Below, piece after piece: positions 46,681 through 55,340 of a DNA stretch of 64,000 nt (position 1 is its first letter; the number at the start of each line of letters is the position of its first letter). The notes below the pieces were generated by a model. That model saw only the letters and a program-made list of their open reading frames with translations. It did not search any database and had not been told where the DNA came from. This stretch comes from Microbacter sp. GSS18. GTDB lineage: Bacteria > Actinomycetota > Actinomycetes > Actinomycetales > Microbacteriaceae. Both the position numbers and the translations under genes were made by a program. The DNA lies in assembly GCA_029319145.1 (NCBI GenBank), contig CP119753.1:1550001-1614000 (forward strand). Reading direction: 5' to 3'.

Positions 46681-48116
46681 CCGCGATCGATCCTGCTCTC
46701 CTGGAGGGCTACCTGCTGCGCACCCGCTGGTTCGGCGGCAAGGGCCGACCGTTCGAGGTATCGCACGTTCGCACCCTCGCCGAGCTCTCCGCCGGCGCGG
46801 CGGGCCCGGACGTCACCGTGTACCTCATCACGGTCGACTACTCCGATGAGGAGGGCGGAAGGGAGCTCTACCAGGTACCTCTCGCCGTCTACGGCGACAT
46901 CGAGGAGCGGGTCGGGCACGCCTATGTCGGCCCCCTCGAGACCGACACCGGGGTGCGCCACCTCTACGACGCCGTCCACGACCGGGACGCCATGGCGCTG
47001 TGGCTCGAAGGCTTCATCGCGGCCGAGCGCGACGGGTCCGCAGACGTCGGCGGCCTGCGCTTCCGCCGGGTCTCCGGCGGCCAGGCACTGGACCCCACGC
47101 TCCGGTCCTCGGCGATGACCGGCGAGCAGTCGAACTCGTCCGCACGCTTCGACGACACCGCCATCATGAAGGTCTTCCGCAAGGTGAGCCCGGGGATCAA
47201 CCCCGACATCGAGATCCATGAGGAGCTTACGCGCGGCGGCTCGCCGCACATCGCCGAGCTGTTCGGCTGGATCGAGGCGGACCTCGACGGCGAAGTGCTC
47301 CACCTGGCCATGCTGCAGGAGTTCCTGCGCACGGCGACCGACGGGTTCGAGCTGGCGGTCGGGAGCGTGCGCACGGTGCTCGTCGACCCGACCCAGAGCC
47401 TCGCCGGCTCCGGCGGCGACTTCGCCGGAGAGGCGGCGCGCCTGGGCGAGGCGCTCGCCGAGGTCCACGCCCTGCTGCGCGCGCGCTTCCCCGCGGAGCG
47501 GCGCGGGGCCGAGGCCGCCGCCGAGCTCGCGGAGGCGATGTCGCGGCGCCTCGATCGTGCGATCCGCACGGCCCCCGAGCTCGAGCCATACGCCGAGCGG
47601 CTCCGCGCCGTGTACGCGGAGGTCGCGGCGCTCGACGGACTGGACGTGCAGCGCGTCCACGGCGACCTGCACCTCGGGCAGACGCTGCGGACCGCTCACG
47701 GCTGGCGGATCGTCGACTTCGAGGGCGAGCCGGGACGGCCGTTCGACGAGCGGGCCCTGCCCGATTCGCCATGGCGCGACGTCGCGGGCCTGCTGCGCTC
47801 GTTCGACTACGCACCCGGCGTCATCGAGATGTCGATGGCGGCGCCGGGCGAGGACGCCGCGGGCGACGAGGAGAGCCAGCGCGCGGAGCGCTCTCAGGAG
47901 TGGTCGCAGAGCGCCCGCACCGCCTTCCTCGACGCGTACGTCGCGGCGTTGAGCGCCGCCGAAGACGAGGAAGACGTCTTCGCGCGCGAGCAGCGCGTGC
48001 TGCTGGACGCGTACGTGGCCGACAAGGCCGTGTACGAGGTCGTGTACGAGAAGCGCAACCGCCCGACGTGGACGGGGATCCCGCTGGCCACGCTCGAGCG
48101 GATCGGCGCTGACTGA
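46677..48116 (+). CDS. mak: Maltokinase
   Basis: A 479-residue kinase with an N-terminal cap ([15 protein letters not shown]) and an aminoglycoside-phosphotransferase-like C-terminal fold. The ATP/Lys segment is [18 protein letters not shown], the catalytic loop [12 protein letters not shown] (about 325-336) and the metal motif [10 protein letters not shown]. It phosphorylates maltose to maltose 1-phosphate, the GlgE donor for alpha-glucan. The GTG start overlaps the treS stop, so both are co-translated. glgE and glgB are not in the window. Confidence 0.94.
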
Positions 48117-48199
48117 GGTGCTGACCACCCGCCCCGAACCGTCGGCGGCCGGCCGCCCGGCGCCGCGGACGGCATCGGCGCACCCCCTACACTGACCAC

Positions 48200-49645
48200 G
48201 TGCCCGCCCGTCGTCCACGACTCGTCTCCGTTGCGAGTGAGGAACTCGAGCACGCGTTCGCCGAGATCCGGCGGACGCTGTCGCTGCCCGGGGAGTATCC
48301 GGCCGAGGCGGTGGCGGAGGCCGAGCGCGCCGCGCGCACGGTGCCGGTCGACCCGGCGGCGTCGGGCCTGGCCGATCTGCGCGACATCGAGTTCCTCACG
48401 ATCGACCCCGACGGGTCCACGGACCTCGACCAGGCGCTGCATCTGGAGAGGACGCCGTCCGGCGGCGGCGTGCTGCACTACGCCATCGCGGACATCCCCG
48501 CCTTCGTCGAACCCGGCGGCGACCTGGACGCCGAGACGCGCCGGCGCGGCCAGACGCTCTACGCCGCCGACGGCAGCATCCCGCTGCATCCGCACGCCAT
48601 CGGCCAGGACGCCGCGTCGCTGCTGGCCGGACGCGACCGACGGGCGTACGTCTGGCGGTTCGAGCTCGACGACGGTGCACGCCCGCTCGCGACCACGCTG
48701 ACACGAGCGGTCATCCGCTCCCGGCGGCAGTGGAGCTACGCCGAAGCGCAGGCGGCGTTCGACGACGGCTCGGCGCCGCCCAGCATCGCCGAGCTGTCGT
48801 GGTTCGGGCACGCTCGCCGGGATCGCGAGAGCGAGCGCGGGGGCGCGAGCCTGAACATCCCCGAAGTCGAGATCGAGGTCGAAGACGGCGGCTACCGCCT
48901 GCGGCACCGCGCCATCCGGCCGGTCGAGGCGTGGAATGCGCAGGTGTCGCTGCTGACCGGCATGGCGGCGGCGCGCATCATGCTCGACGGTGGCGTGGGG
49001 ATCCTGCGCACCATGCCCGCCGCCGAGCCCGACGACATGGCCGCGTTCCGTGCGAAGACCGTCGCCATCGGCATCCCGTGGCGCTTCGGCACCCCCTACG
49101 GCGACTACCTCGGCTCGCTCCCCGGCGCGGATGCCTCGGCCCTCGCGATCAAGGACGCGGCGGGTGCGCTCTTCCGCGGCGCCGGTTACGTCGCGTTCGA
49201 CGGCGAACCACCGGCCGATCCGGTGCAGGCCGCGGTCGGGGCGCCGTACGCGCACACCACCGCCCCCATCCGGCGCCTCATCGACCGCTGGTCGCTCGTC
49301 ATCTGCGAAGCGCTCGCCAACGGACGCGAGGTTCCCGGCTGGGCCCGCGAGAGCCTGCCGCAGCTGCCGAAGCTGATGGGGCGCGCGATCGAGCGCGCGA
49401 ACCGGCTCGAGAACGCCTCGGTCGACCGCGTCGAGGCCGCCGTGCTCAAGGGCCACGAGGGCGAGATCTTCCGGGGCACCGTGCTCGGCGCCCGCGACGA
49501 CGGGGCGCGCGTGCAGCTGTCGCGCCCGCCGTCGGCGATCAAGGTCCCGGGGCTCGACGCGCCCGCCGGCTCGCCGGTGAGGGTGCGGCTCACGTCCGCG
49601 GACGTGTCGACCGGCGAGGTCGCGTTCGCCCCGGTCGACGCCTGA
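48200..49645 (+). CDS. RNB domain-containing exoribonuclease
   Basis: A 481-residue RNase II/R-like protein consisting of the RNB domain with little else. Metal-binding aspartates lie in LTIDPDGSTDLDQALHLE, and HYAIADIPAFVEPGGDLD continues the block. The distal active-site motif APIRRLIDRW resembles the RNase II PIRRYxDxxxHR but lacks the downstream His. Cold-shock domains and a clear S1 domain are not evident, so it is a shortened actinobacterial form. TACACT precedes the GTG by 6 nt. It probably degrades RNA 3' to 5'. Confidence 0.88.
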   Translation: MPARRPRLVSVASEELEHAFAEIRRTLSLPGEYPAEAVAEAERAARTVPVDPAASGLADLRDIEFLTIDPDGSTDLDQALHLERTPSGGGVLHYAIADIPAFVEPGGDLDAETRRRGQTLYAADGSIPLHPHAIGQDAASLLAGRDRRAYVWRFELDDGARPLATTLTRAVIRSRRQWSYAEAQAAFDDGSAPPSIAELSWFGHARRDRESERGGASLNIPEVEIEVEDGGYRLRHRAIRPVEAWNAQVSLLTGMAAARIMLDGGVGILRTMPAAEPDDMAAFRAKTVAIGIPWRFGTPYGDYLGSLPGADASALAIKDAAGALFRGAGYVAFDGEPPADPVQAAVGAPYAHTTAPIRRLIDRWSLVICEALANGREVPGWARESLPQLPKLMGRAIERANRLENASVDRVEAAVLKGHEGEIFRGTVLGARDDGARVQLSRPPSAIKVPGLDAPAGSPVRVRLTSADVSTGEVAFAPVDA

Positions 49646-49671
49646 CCGTCCGGGCGGGCGCGGTCGCCGAA

Positions 49672-49786
49672 CGTCGGAGAAGCCCGTATCCGCCGGACGA
49701 TTCGGTCAGGATCGCCCGACGGATACACGGCTTCTCCGACGGACGAGGGCGGCATCCGCCGTCCAGAACGACGAGCGGATGCCGCC
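49672..49786. terminator. Two adjacent inverted repeats between convergent genes
   Basis: The first (49672-49741) has 13-bp arms CGTCGGAGAAGCC and complement, then a bulge and a further 7-bp GTATCCG stem. The second (49748-49786) has perfect 12-bp arms GGCGGCATCCGC and complement. They lie between the RNB gene and fucO, so each may serve one transcript. Confidence 0.75.
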
Positions 49787-49793
49787 GAGCTCG

Positions 49794-50945
49794 TCAGTAC
49801 ACCGACGCGTACAGCTCCTGGATCTGAGCGACGGTGACGTCGCGGGGATTGCCCCCGCAGCACACGTCGTCGAAGGCGGCCTGTGCGAGCGCCGGCAGAT
49901 CCTCCTCCTTCGCGCCGACGGCGCGCAGGCTCGTCGGGCTGTGCAGGTCGTCCACCAGCTGCGCCACCGAATCCACGGCGGCCGCGCGCGCCTCCTCGAG
50001 CGACAGCGCCTGGGCGCCCTCGACGCCGAAGGCCTCGGCGATGTTGCGGAACTTCTCCCCCGTCGCCTCGGCGTTGAACGCCATCACCGGGGCGAGCAGG
50101 ATGCCGTTGGCCACACCGTGCGGGGCCGAGTAGAAGCCGCCCAGCGGGTGCGCCATGGCGTGCACGAGGCCGAGGCCGACATTCGAGTAGCCCATGCCCG
50201 CGATGTACTGCGCGATCGACATCTCCTCCATCGCCGCGGCGTCTCCGGCGACCGCCTTGCGCAGCGAGCGCGCGATCATCTGGATCGCCGTGAGGTGGAA
50301 CATGTCCGACATCTGCCACGCGGCGGCGGTCGTGTATCCCTCGATCGCGTGAGTGAGGGCGTCGAGACCCGTCGCGGCCTTCAGTGCCGTCGGGGCGCCC
50401 GCCATCATGTCGGGGTCGACCACGGCGAGCACCGGAATGTCGTGCGCGTCCACGCACACGAACTTGCGGTGGTGCTCGGCATCCGTGATGACGTAGTTGA
50501 TGGTGGTCTCGGATGCCGTCCCCGCCGTCGTCGGCACCGCGATGATCGGCACCGACGGGTTCTTGGTCGGCGCGACGCCCTCGAGCGAGCGCACGTCGGC
50601 GAACTCCGGATTGGCGGTGATGATGCCGATCGCCTTGCACGTGTCCTGCGGCGACCCGCCGCCGATCGCGATGAGGACGTCCGAGCCGGATGCCGCGAAC
50701 GCCGCGACACCGGCCTGGACGTTCTCGATGGTGGGGTTGGGCACGACGTCGGAGTACACCTCGTAGGCGAACTCGGCCTCGTCGAGCAGCGCCGTGACCT
50801 TGTCGACGGTGCCGGTGGAGAGCAGGCCCGGGTCGGTGACGACGAACGCCTTCTCGAAGCCGCGCCGGGCGAGTTCGTCCGGGATGACCGAGATGGCGCC
50901 TGCGCCGAAGTAGGCCGTTTGATTCCAAATCATGCGGTTGACCAT
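49794..50945 (-). CDS. fucO: Iron-containing alcohol dehydrogenase, lactaldehyde reductase type
   Basis: A 383-residue group III alcohol dehydrogenase, colinear with E. coli FucO from memory of that sequence. It shows GGGSPQDTCKAIGI (NAD site), PTTAGTASETTINYVITD, KFVCVDAHDIP, ATGLDALTHAIEGY and GLVHAMAHPLGGFYSAPHGVANG (Fe-binding His residues), and ends DDVCCGGNPRDVTV. It reduces lactaldehyde to 1,2-propanediol or similar aldehydes. The ATG at 50945 has TATGCT exactly 6 nt upstream. A palindromic operator shared with pflB abuts that promoter, so fermentative regulation is likely. Confidence 0.9.
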   Translation of the reverse strand: MVNRMIWNQTAYFGAGAISVIPDELARRGFEKAFVVTDPGLLSTGTVDKVTALLDEAEFAYEVYSDVVPNPTIENVQAGVAAFAASGSDVLIAIGGGSPQDTCKAIGIITANPEFADVRSLEGVAPTKNPSVPIIAVPTTAGTASETTINYVITDAEHHRKFVCVDAHDIPVLAVVDPDMMAGAPTALKAATGLDALTHAIEGYTTAAAWQMSDMFHLTAIQMIARSLRKAVAGDAAAMEEMSIAQYIAGMGYSNVGLGLVHAMAHPLGGFYSAPHGVANGILLAPVMAFNAEATGEKFRNIAEAFGVEGAQALSLEEARAAAVDSVAQLVDDLHSPTSLRAVGAKEEDLPALAQAAFDDVCCGGNPRDVTVAQIQELYASVY

Positions 50946-50951
50946 GACGCC

Positions 50952-50976
50952 AGCATACGCCTGTGGTCAGACCACA
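50952..50976 (-). promoter_or_regulatory. fucO promoter with GntR-type operator
   Basis: TATGCT (50952-50957, minus strand) is the -10, 6 nt before the ATG. TGTGGTCTGACCACA (50962-50976) lies immediately upstream, covering the spacer and -35 region. The palindrome is identical to one in front of pflB at 62411-62425. Confidence 0.85.
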
Positions 50977-50994
50977 TGGGGAACTTTGTCGGGG

Positions 50995-51142
50995 TCATAC
51001 GAAGCGAAGCACTTCGACGCCGCCGGGGATTGGAACGATTCACAGTCGCCATGACCAGGGGCGCCGTTGCGACGACGAACATGGGCTGGCGTCCGATCCA
51101 GCGCGCCAGGCGGTCGTCGATCGCGTCGAAGGTGCCGCCCAT
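50995..51142 (-). pseudogene. Remnant of a pyridoxamine 5'-phosphate oxidase-like gene
   Basis: From an ATG at 51142 the frame reads MGGTFDAIDDRLARWIGRQ then PMFVVATAPL, which resembles the N-terminus of PNPOx-fold flavoproteins of actinobacteria. The family would continue with a DGHVNLSPKG-like segment; here the first frame loses similarity, while the neighbouring frame reads IPGGVEVLRFV before a stop. The match ends next to the fucO operator. It appears to be a frameshifted and 3'-truncated relic. Alternative: non-coding leader that resembles a family by chance. Confidence 0.5.
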
Positions 51143-51193
51143 GGCGCGAGTCCAGGGCCGCCGCAGCGCGGACGGTCCGCCTACGCTGGACGG

Positions 51194-51832
51194 ATGCGCA
51201 CCGCCCTGCTGACCGGATTCGAGCCCTTCGGCGGCGACGCCGTGAACCCTTCCGGCGAGGCGGTGCGGGTCGCCGCCTCCGGATGGGAGGGGCCGGAGGT
51301 GCTCATGACCGAGATCCTGCCGGTCACCTTCGCCGGCGCGGCCGCACGCGTGCGCGCGCTCATCGCCGAGCACGAGCCCGAGGTCGTCGTGATGGCGGGG
51401 CTCGCCGGAGGGCGGGCGGCCATCACGCCCGAGCGGGTCGCGATCAACCTCGCCGACGCGCGGATCCCCGACAATGACGGCATGCGACCCGTCGACGAGG
51501 CGAGTGTTCCCGGCGGCCCGGCCGCGCACTTCGCGGGACTGCCGGTGAAGGCGATCACGGCCGCGATCACGGCCACCGGGATCCCGGCATCTGTCTCGCA
51601 CAGCGCCGGCACGTTCGTCTGCAACCACGTCTTCTACGTCGCCGCCCACGAGGCCGCGACGCGCCGCGACATGCGCGCCGGTTTCATCCACGTCCCGTGG
51701 GCGGCAGGTCAGGCACCCGGCGGCGAGCCCGAGCTGCCTCTCGCAGACATCGCCCGCGCGCTGCACATCGCCGTGCGCACGTCGCTGGACACGCGCGTCG
51801 ACGTGCGCACCGCCGGCGGCGCGATCAGCTGA
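51194..51832 (+). CDS. pcp: Pyroglutamyl-peptidase I
   Basis: A 212-residue cysteine peptidase (C15). It starts MRTALLTGFEPFGGDAVNPS, with the triad E80 (ITPERVAIN), C143 (SAGTFVCNHVFY) and H166 (FIHVPW). It removes N-terminal pyroglutamate from peptides. TACGCT is 6 nt before the ATG, suggesting a leaderless transcript. Its last codons are part of a 33-bp tandem duplication. Confidence 0.95.
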   Translation: MRTALLTGFEPFGGDAVNPSGEAVRVAASGWEGPEVLMTEILPVTFAGAAARVRALIAEHEPEVVVMAGLAGGRAAITPERVAINLADARIPDNDGMRPVDEASVPGGPAAHFAGLPVKAITAAITATGIPASVSHSAGTFVCNHVFYVAAHEAATRRDMRAGFIHVPWAAGQAPGGEPELPLADIARALHIAVRTSLDTRVDVRTAGGAIS

Positions 51833-51882
51833 GACGCGGCGCCTGCCGACGGCGCGATCAGCTGACACGCGGCGCCTGCCGC
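51817..51882. repeat. 33-bp tandem duplication at the pcp 3' end
   Basis: The segment 51817-51849, which includes the last pcp codons and stop, is repeated at 51850-51882 with two differences. The second copy carries the same GGCGCGATCAGCTGA. It looks like a recent slippage or unequal-crossover event. Confidence 0.85.
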
Positions 51883-52132
51883 CGAACCACGTCGGGCGCG
51901 AGCCGCCCCTTTCACCGCGCTTCGGATGGGGATGGCTCACGGAAAGAGGGCTCCTCCGGCGAGGGATGCGGCGGCCGTCGGAGGCTCGAGCGGCACGGCA
52001 TCCTTCCTTTGCGCAGAAATTCTGTCGATCTTCCGGCCGGATATGGACAGAAGACGGTGATTCCTTGGCACACAGTGGAGTCAAGCGACCGCCACGGGGC
52101 CCCCGAAGGACCCCCACGACGAAGGAATCACC
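51883..52132 (+). promoter_or_regulatory. Upstream region of isocitrate lyase gene
   Basis: About 250 bp without a convincing gene. An AT-rich patch TTTGCGCAGAAATTCTG holds the 11-bp palindrome CAGAAATTCTG (52014-52024), and the TTTGC-type sequence recalls RamB-like acetate-regulator sites. This is only a resemblance. AAGGA lies 7 nt before the aceA ATG. Confidence 0.4.
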
Positions 52133-53728
52133 ATGACTGCGTACCAAGACGACATCGACGCCATCCAGGCGCTCAAGGAGCAGCACGGCTCGACCTGGGA
52201 TGCCGTCGACCCCGAGTCCGTCGCCCGCATGCGCGCGCAGAACCGCTTCAAGACGGGACTCGAGATCGCCCAGTACACGGCCGACATCATGCGCCGCGAC
52301 ATGGACGAGTACGACGCCGACTCGTCCGTCTACACGCAGTCGCTGGGCGTGTGGCACGGCTTCATCGGCCAGCAGAAGATGATCTCGATCAAGAAGCACC
52401 TGAAGTCGACGAACAAGCGCTACCTGTACCTCTCCGGGTGGATGGTCGCCGCTCTCCGCTCCGAGTTCGGGCCGCTCCCCGACCAGTCGATGCACGAGAA
52501 GACGGCCGTCCCGGCCCTGATCGAGGAGCTCTACACGTTCCTTCGCCAGGCGGACGCCCGTGAGCTCGACCTGCTGTTCACGCAGCTCGACAACGCGCGC
52601 CTGGCCGGCGACGAGACGGCGGTGGAGTTCATCCAGTCGCAGATCGACACCTACGAGACGCACGTCGTCCCGATCATCGCCGACATCGACGCGGGCTTCG
52701 GCAACCCCGAGGCGACGTACCTCCTCGCCAAGAAGATGATCGAGGCGGGCGCGTGCGCCATCCAGATCGAGAACCAGGTGTCGGACGAGAAGCAGTGCGG
52801 TCACCAGGACGGCAAGGTGACGGTGCCGCACGAGGACTTCCTCGCGAAGATCGCCGCCGTCCGCTATGCGTTCCTCGAGCTCGGCATCGACAACGGCATC
52901 ATCGTGGCGCGCACCGACTCGCTCGGCGCCGGCCTGACGCAGAAGATCGCCGTCACGAGCACGCCGGGCGACCTGGGCGACCAGTACAACGCGTTCCTCG
53001 ACGTCGAGGAGATCTCGGACGACGACCTCGGCAACGGCGATGTCGTCATCAAGCGCGACGGCAAGCTGATGCGCCCGAAGCGTCTGGCCAGCAACCTCTA
53101 CCGGTTCCGCCCCGGCACCGGCGAGGCGCGCTGCGTGCTCGACTGCATCACGTCGCTGCGCAACGGCGCGGACCTGCTGTGGATCGAGACCGAGAAGCCC
53201 CACGTGGCGCAGATCGCCGGCATGGTCGACGAGATCCGCAAGGAGATCCCGAACGCCAAGCTCGTCTACAACAACAGCCCGTCGTTCAACTGGACCCTGA
53301 ACTTCCGCCAGCAGGCCTACGACCTGCTCGTGGAGCAGGGGGCGGACGTGTCGGCTTACAAGCGCGACGAGCTCATGAGCGCCGAGTACGACGACACCGA
53401 GCTCGGCCGGCTCGCGGACGAGAAGATCCGCTCGTTCCAGAAGGACGGCTCGGCACGCGCAGGCATCTTCCACCACCTCATCACGCTGCCGACGTACCAC
53501 ACGGCCGCCCTGTCGACCGACGATCTCGCGAAGGGCTACTTCGCCGACGAGGGCATGCTCGCCTACGTCAAGGGCGTGCAGCGCCGCGAGATCCGCGAGG
53601 GCATCGCGACCGTGAAGCACCAGAACATGGCCGGGTCCGACATCGGTGACAACCACAAGGAGTACTTCGCCGGCGACGCCGCCCTCAAGGCCGGCGGCAA
53701 GGACAACACGATGAACCAGTTCAGCTGA
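52133..53728 (+). CDS. aceA: Isocitrate lyase
   Basis: A 531-residue ICL, longer than the about 430-residue E. coli form. IIADIDAGFGNPEATYLLAKKMIEAGA appears in parts, then IQIENQ and the catalytic Cys222 in EKQCGHQDGKVTVPHEDF. The usual KKCGH is KQCGH here. IIVARTDSLGAGL and YNNSPSFNW are also conserved. It splits isocitrate to glyoxylate and succinate, the first step of the glyoxylate shunt for growth on acetate or fatty acids. Malate synthase is not in the window. The AAGGA site and a 250-bp upstream region suggest its own promoter. Confidence 0.95.
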   Translation: MTAYQDDIDAIQALKEQHGSTWDAVDPESVARMRAQNRFKTGLEIAQYTADIMRRDMDEYDADSSVYTQSLGVWHGFIGQQKMISIKKHLKSTNKRYLYLSGWMVAALRSEFGPLPDQSMHEKTAVPALIEELYTFLRQADARELDLLFTQLDNARLAGDETAVEFIQSQIDTYETHVVPIIADIDAGFGNPEATYLLAKKMIEAGACAIQIENQVSDEKQCGHQDGKVTVPHEDFLAKIAAVRYAFLELGIDNGIIVARTDSLGAGLTQKIAVTSTPGDLGDQYNAFLDVEEISDDDLGNGDVVIKRDGKLMRPKRLASNLYRFRPGTGEARCVLDCITSLRNGADLLWIETEKPHVAQIAGMVDEIRKEIPNAKLVYNNSPSFNWTLNFRQQAYDLLVEQGADVSAYKRDELMSAEYDDTELGRLADEKIRSFQKDGSARAGIFHHLITLPTYHTAALSTDDLAKGYFADEGMLAYVKGVQRREIREGIATVKHQNMAGSDIGDNHKEYFAGDAALKAGGKDNTMNQFS

Positions 53729-53748
53729 GTCCACCGAACGCCCGATGT

Positions 53749-53777
53749 GGGGTCGCTGCTCCGGCAGCGGCCCCTTT
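53749..53777 (+). terminator. Terminator of aceA
   Basis: GGGGTCGCTG pairs with CAGCGGCCCC (one G-U pair) around CTCCGG and is followed by TTTCGT, 20 nt beyond the aceA stop codon. Confidence 0.85.
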
Positions 53778-53858
53778 CGTCGTGCCGCAGAGCGGCGCCT
53801 TCGGGGTCACGCTGTCTCGCGGGCGCACACGATCGATCGGAAGCTCGGAGGTCCGCTG

Positions 53859-53914
53859 GGATCTCGGACTCGCGTCGCGCACGCATCCGATTCTCGGCAC
53901 GGTCTCCGAGATCC
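53859..53914 (-). terminator. Possible terminator of ispG
   Basis: A 10-bp perfect inverted repeat GGATCTCGGA/TCCGAGATCC spans 53859-53914, starting 12 nt beyond the ispG stop on the minus strand. The 36-nt loop is long, so it is less certain than the aceA terminator. Confidence 0.45.
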
Positions 53915-53926
53915 GGAACCGGCGCG

Positions 53927-55078
53927 TCAGCTGGTGACGACCTGCGCCGTGCCCACCGCGGCGTCGGGGCCCATCTCGTCCGCGATGCGGTTGGCCTCGT
54001 CGATGAGGGTCTGCACGATCTCCTCCTCGGGGACCGTCTTGATGACCTGCCCCTTCACGAAGATCTGGCCCTTGCCGTTGCCGCTGGCCACGCCCAGGTC
54101 GGCGTCGCGCGCCTCACCGGGACCGTTGACGACGCAGCCCATGACGGCGACGCGCAGCGGGACGGTCATGTCCTTCAGGCCCTCGGTGACGTTGTCGGCG
54201 AGCGAGTAGACGTCGACCTGGGCTCGTCCGCACGAGGGGCACGAGACGATCTCGAGCTTGCGCTCGCGCAGGTTCAGAGACTGCAGGATCTGGTGGCCGA
54301 CCTTGACCTCTTCGGCCGGCGGCGCAGACAGCGACACGCGGATCGTGTCGCCGATGCCCTCGGCGAGCAGGATGCCGAAGGCCGTCGCGCTCTTGATGGT
54401 GCCCTGGAAGGCGGGGCCGGCTTCGGTGACGCCCAGGTGCAGCGGCCAGTCGCCGCGCTCGGCGAGCTGGCGGTAGGCCTTGACCATCACGATCGGGTCG
54501 TTGTGCTTGACCGAGATCTTGAAGTCGTGGAAGTCGTGCTCCTCGAACAGCGACGCCTCCCATACCGCCGACTCGACGAGCGCCTCGGGCGTGGCCTTGC
54601 CGTACTTCTCGAGCAGGCGCTTGTCGAGCGAGCCGGCGTTCACGCCGATGCGCAGCGACACCCCCGCCGCCTGGGCGGCCTTGGCGATGGCGCCGACCTG
54701 GTCGTCGAACTTGCGGATGTTTCCGGGGTTCACGCGGACGGCGGCGCAGCCGGCGTCGATCGCCTGGAAGACGTACTTCGGCTGGAAGTGGATGTCGGCG
54801 ATCACCGGGATCTGGCTCTTCTTGGCGATGATGTGCAGCACATCGGCGTCGTCCTGACTCGGCACCGCGACGCGTACGATCTCGCAGCCGGATGCGGTCA
54901 GCTCGGCGATCTGCTGGAGCGTGGCGTTGATGTTCGTGGTCGGGGTCGTCGTCATCGACTGCACGCTGACCGGCGCGTTTCCGCCGACGAGGACCTTGCC
55001 GACCTTGATCTGACGCGACTTCCGGCGCGGAGCGAGGGTTTCGGGGACCGACGGCATTCCGATGTTCACAGCAGGCAC
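53927..55078 (-). CDS. ispG: 4-hydroxy-3-methylbut-2-enyl diphosphate synthase
   Basis: A 383-residue enzyme of the MEP isoprenoid pathway, converting MEcPP to [45 protein letters not shown] and the [4Fe-4S] ligands in [12 protein letters not shown] and [15 protein letters not shown] are present. Start choice: GTG at 55078 ([11 protein letters not shown]) has TAGGCT 7 nt upstream, the leaderless pattern seen elsewhere; GTG 55069 and ATG 55057 are in-frame alternatives. dxr, often linked, is not adjacent. Confidence 0.96.
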   Translation of the reverse strand: MPAVNIGMPSVPETLAPRRKSRQIKVGKVLVGGNAPVSVQSMTTTPTTNINATLQQIAELTASGCEIVRVAVPSQDDADVLHIIAKKSQIPVIADIHFQPKYVFQAIDAGCAAVRVNPGNIRKFDDQVGAIAKAAQAAGVSLRIGVNAGSLDKRLLEKYGKATPEALVESAVWEASLFEEHDFHDFKISVKHNDPIVMVKAYRQLAERGDWPLHLGVTEAGPAFQGTIKSATAFGILLAEGIGDTIRVSLSAPPAEEVKVGHQILQSLNLRERKLEIVSCPSCGRAQVDVYSLADNVTEGLKDMTVPLRVAVMGCVVNGPGEARDADLGVASGNGKGQIFVKGQVIKTVPEEEIVQTLIDEANRIADEMGPDAAVGTAQVVTS

Positions 55079-55214
55079 GCCCTCCAGCCTACGCCGCCCC
55101 ACGCGGCTCAGCGCGAAGAGCGCCGCGGTCGCCGGGGAGATCGCTCTCCGATCCCCCAGAGGCGCGAGCCGGCGGCCCGGCGGCAGCGGGACGATGCGGC
55201 CGCCGGGCGTGTGG

Positions 55215-55311
55215 TAGTTTCGGCGCATGTCCGCGCACCCCACCTGGTGGCTCACCGCATAGGCGGTGGGCACGCGTGACCATGACCGCCTGCGGGCGGT
55301 CTTCTTCGTTT
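55215..55311 (+). promoter_or_regulatory. trp attenuator with promoter, leader peptide and terminator
   Basis: TAGTTT (55215-55220) lies 6 nt before a leader ORF with two adjacent Trp codons. The terminator is GACCGCC-TGC-GGGCGGTC (55284-55301) followed by TTCTTCGTTT. A competing antiterminator pairs GGCGGT (55262-55267) at the leader stop codon with ACCGCC (55285-55290). A ribosome stalled at the Trp codons would leave GGCGGT free, while one at the stop codon would cover it and allow termination. This is a transcription attenuator of the classic trp type. Confidence 0.85.
55227..55262 (+). CDS. trpL: trp operon leader peptide
   Basis: An 11-residue [14 protein letters not shown], with tandem Trp codons at 55245-55250. 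The start codon lies 6 nt after TAGTTT and lacks a ribosome site, so even this regulatory peptide appears to be leaderless. Its stop codon TAG touches the antiterminator arm GGCGGT. Confidence 0.82.
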   Translation: MSAHPTWWLTA

Positions 55312-55340
55312 GGGTGGCCGCCCCATGACGAAAGACCGAG

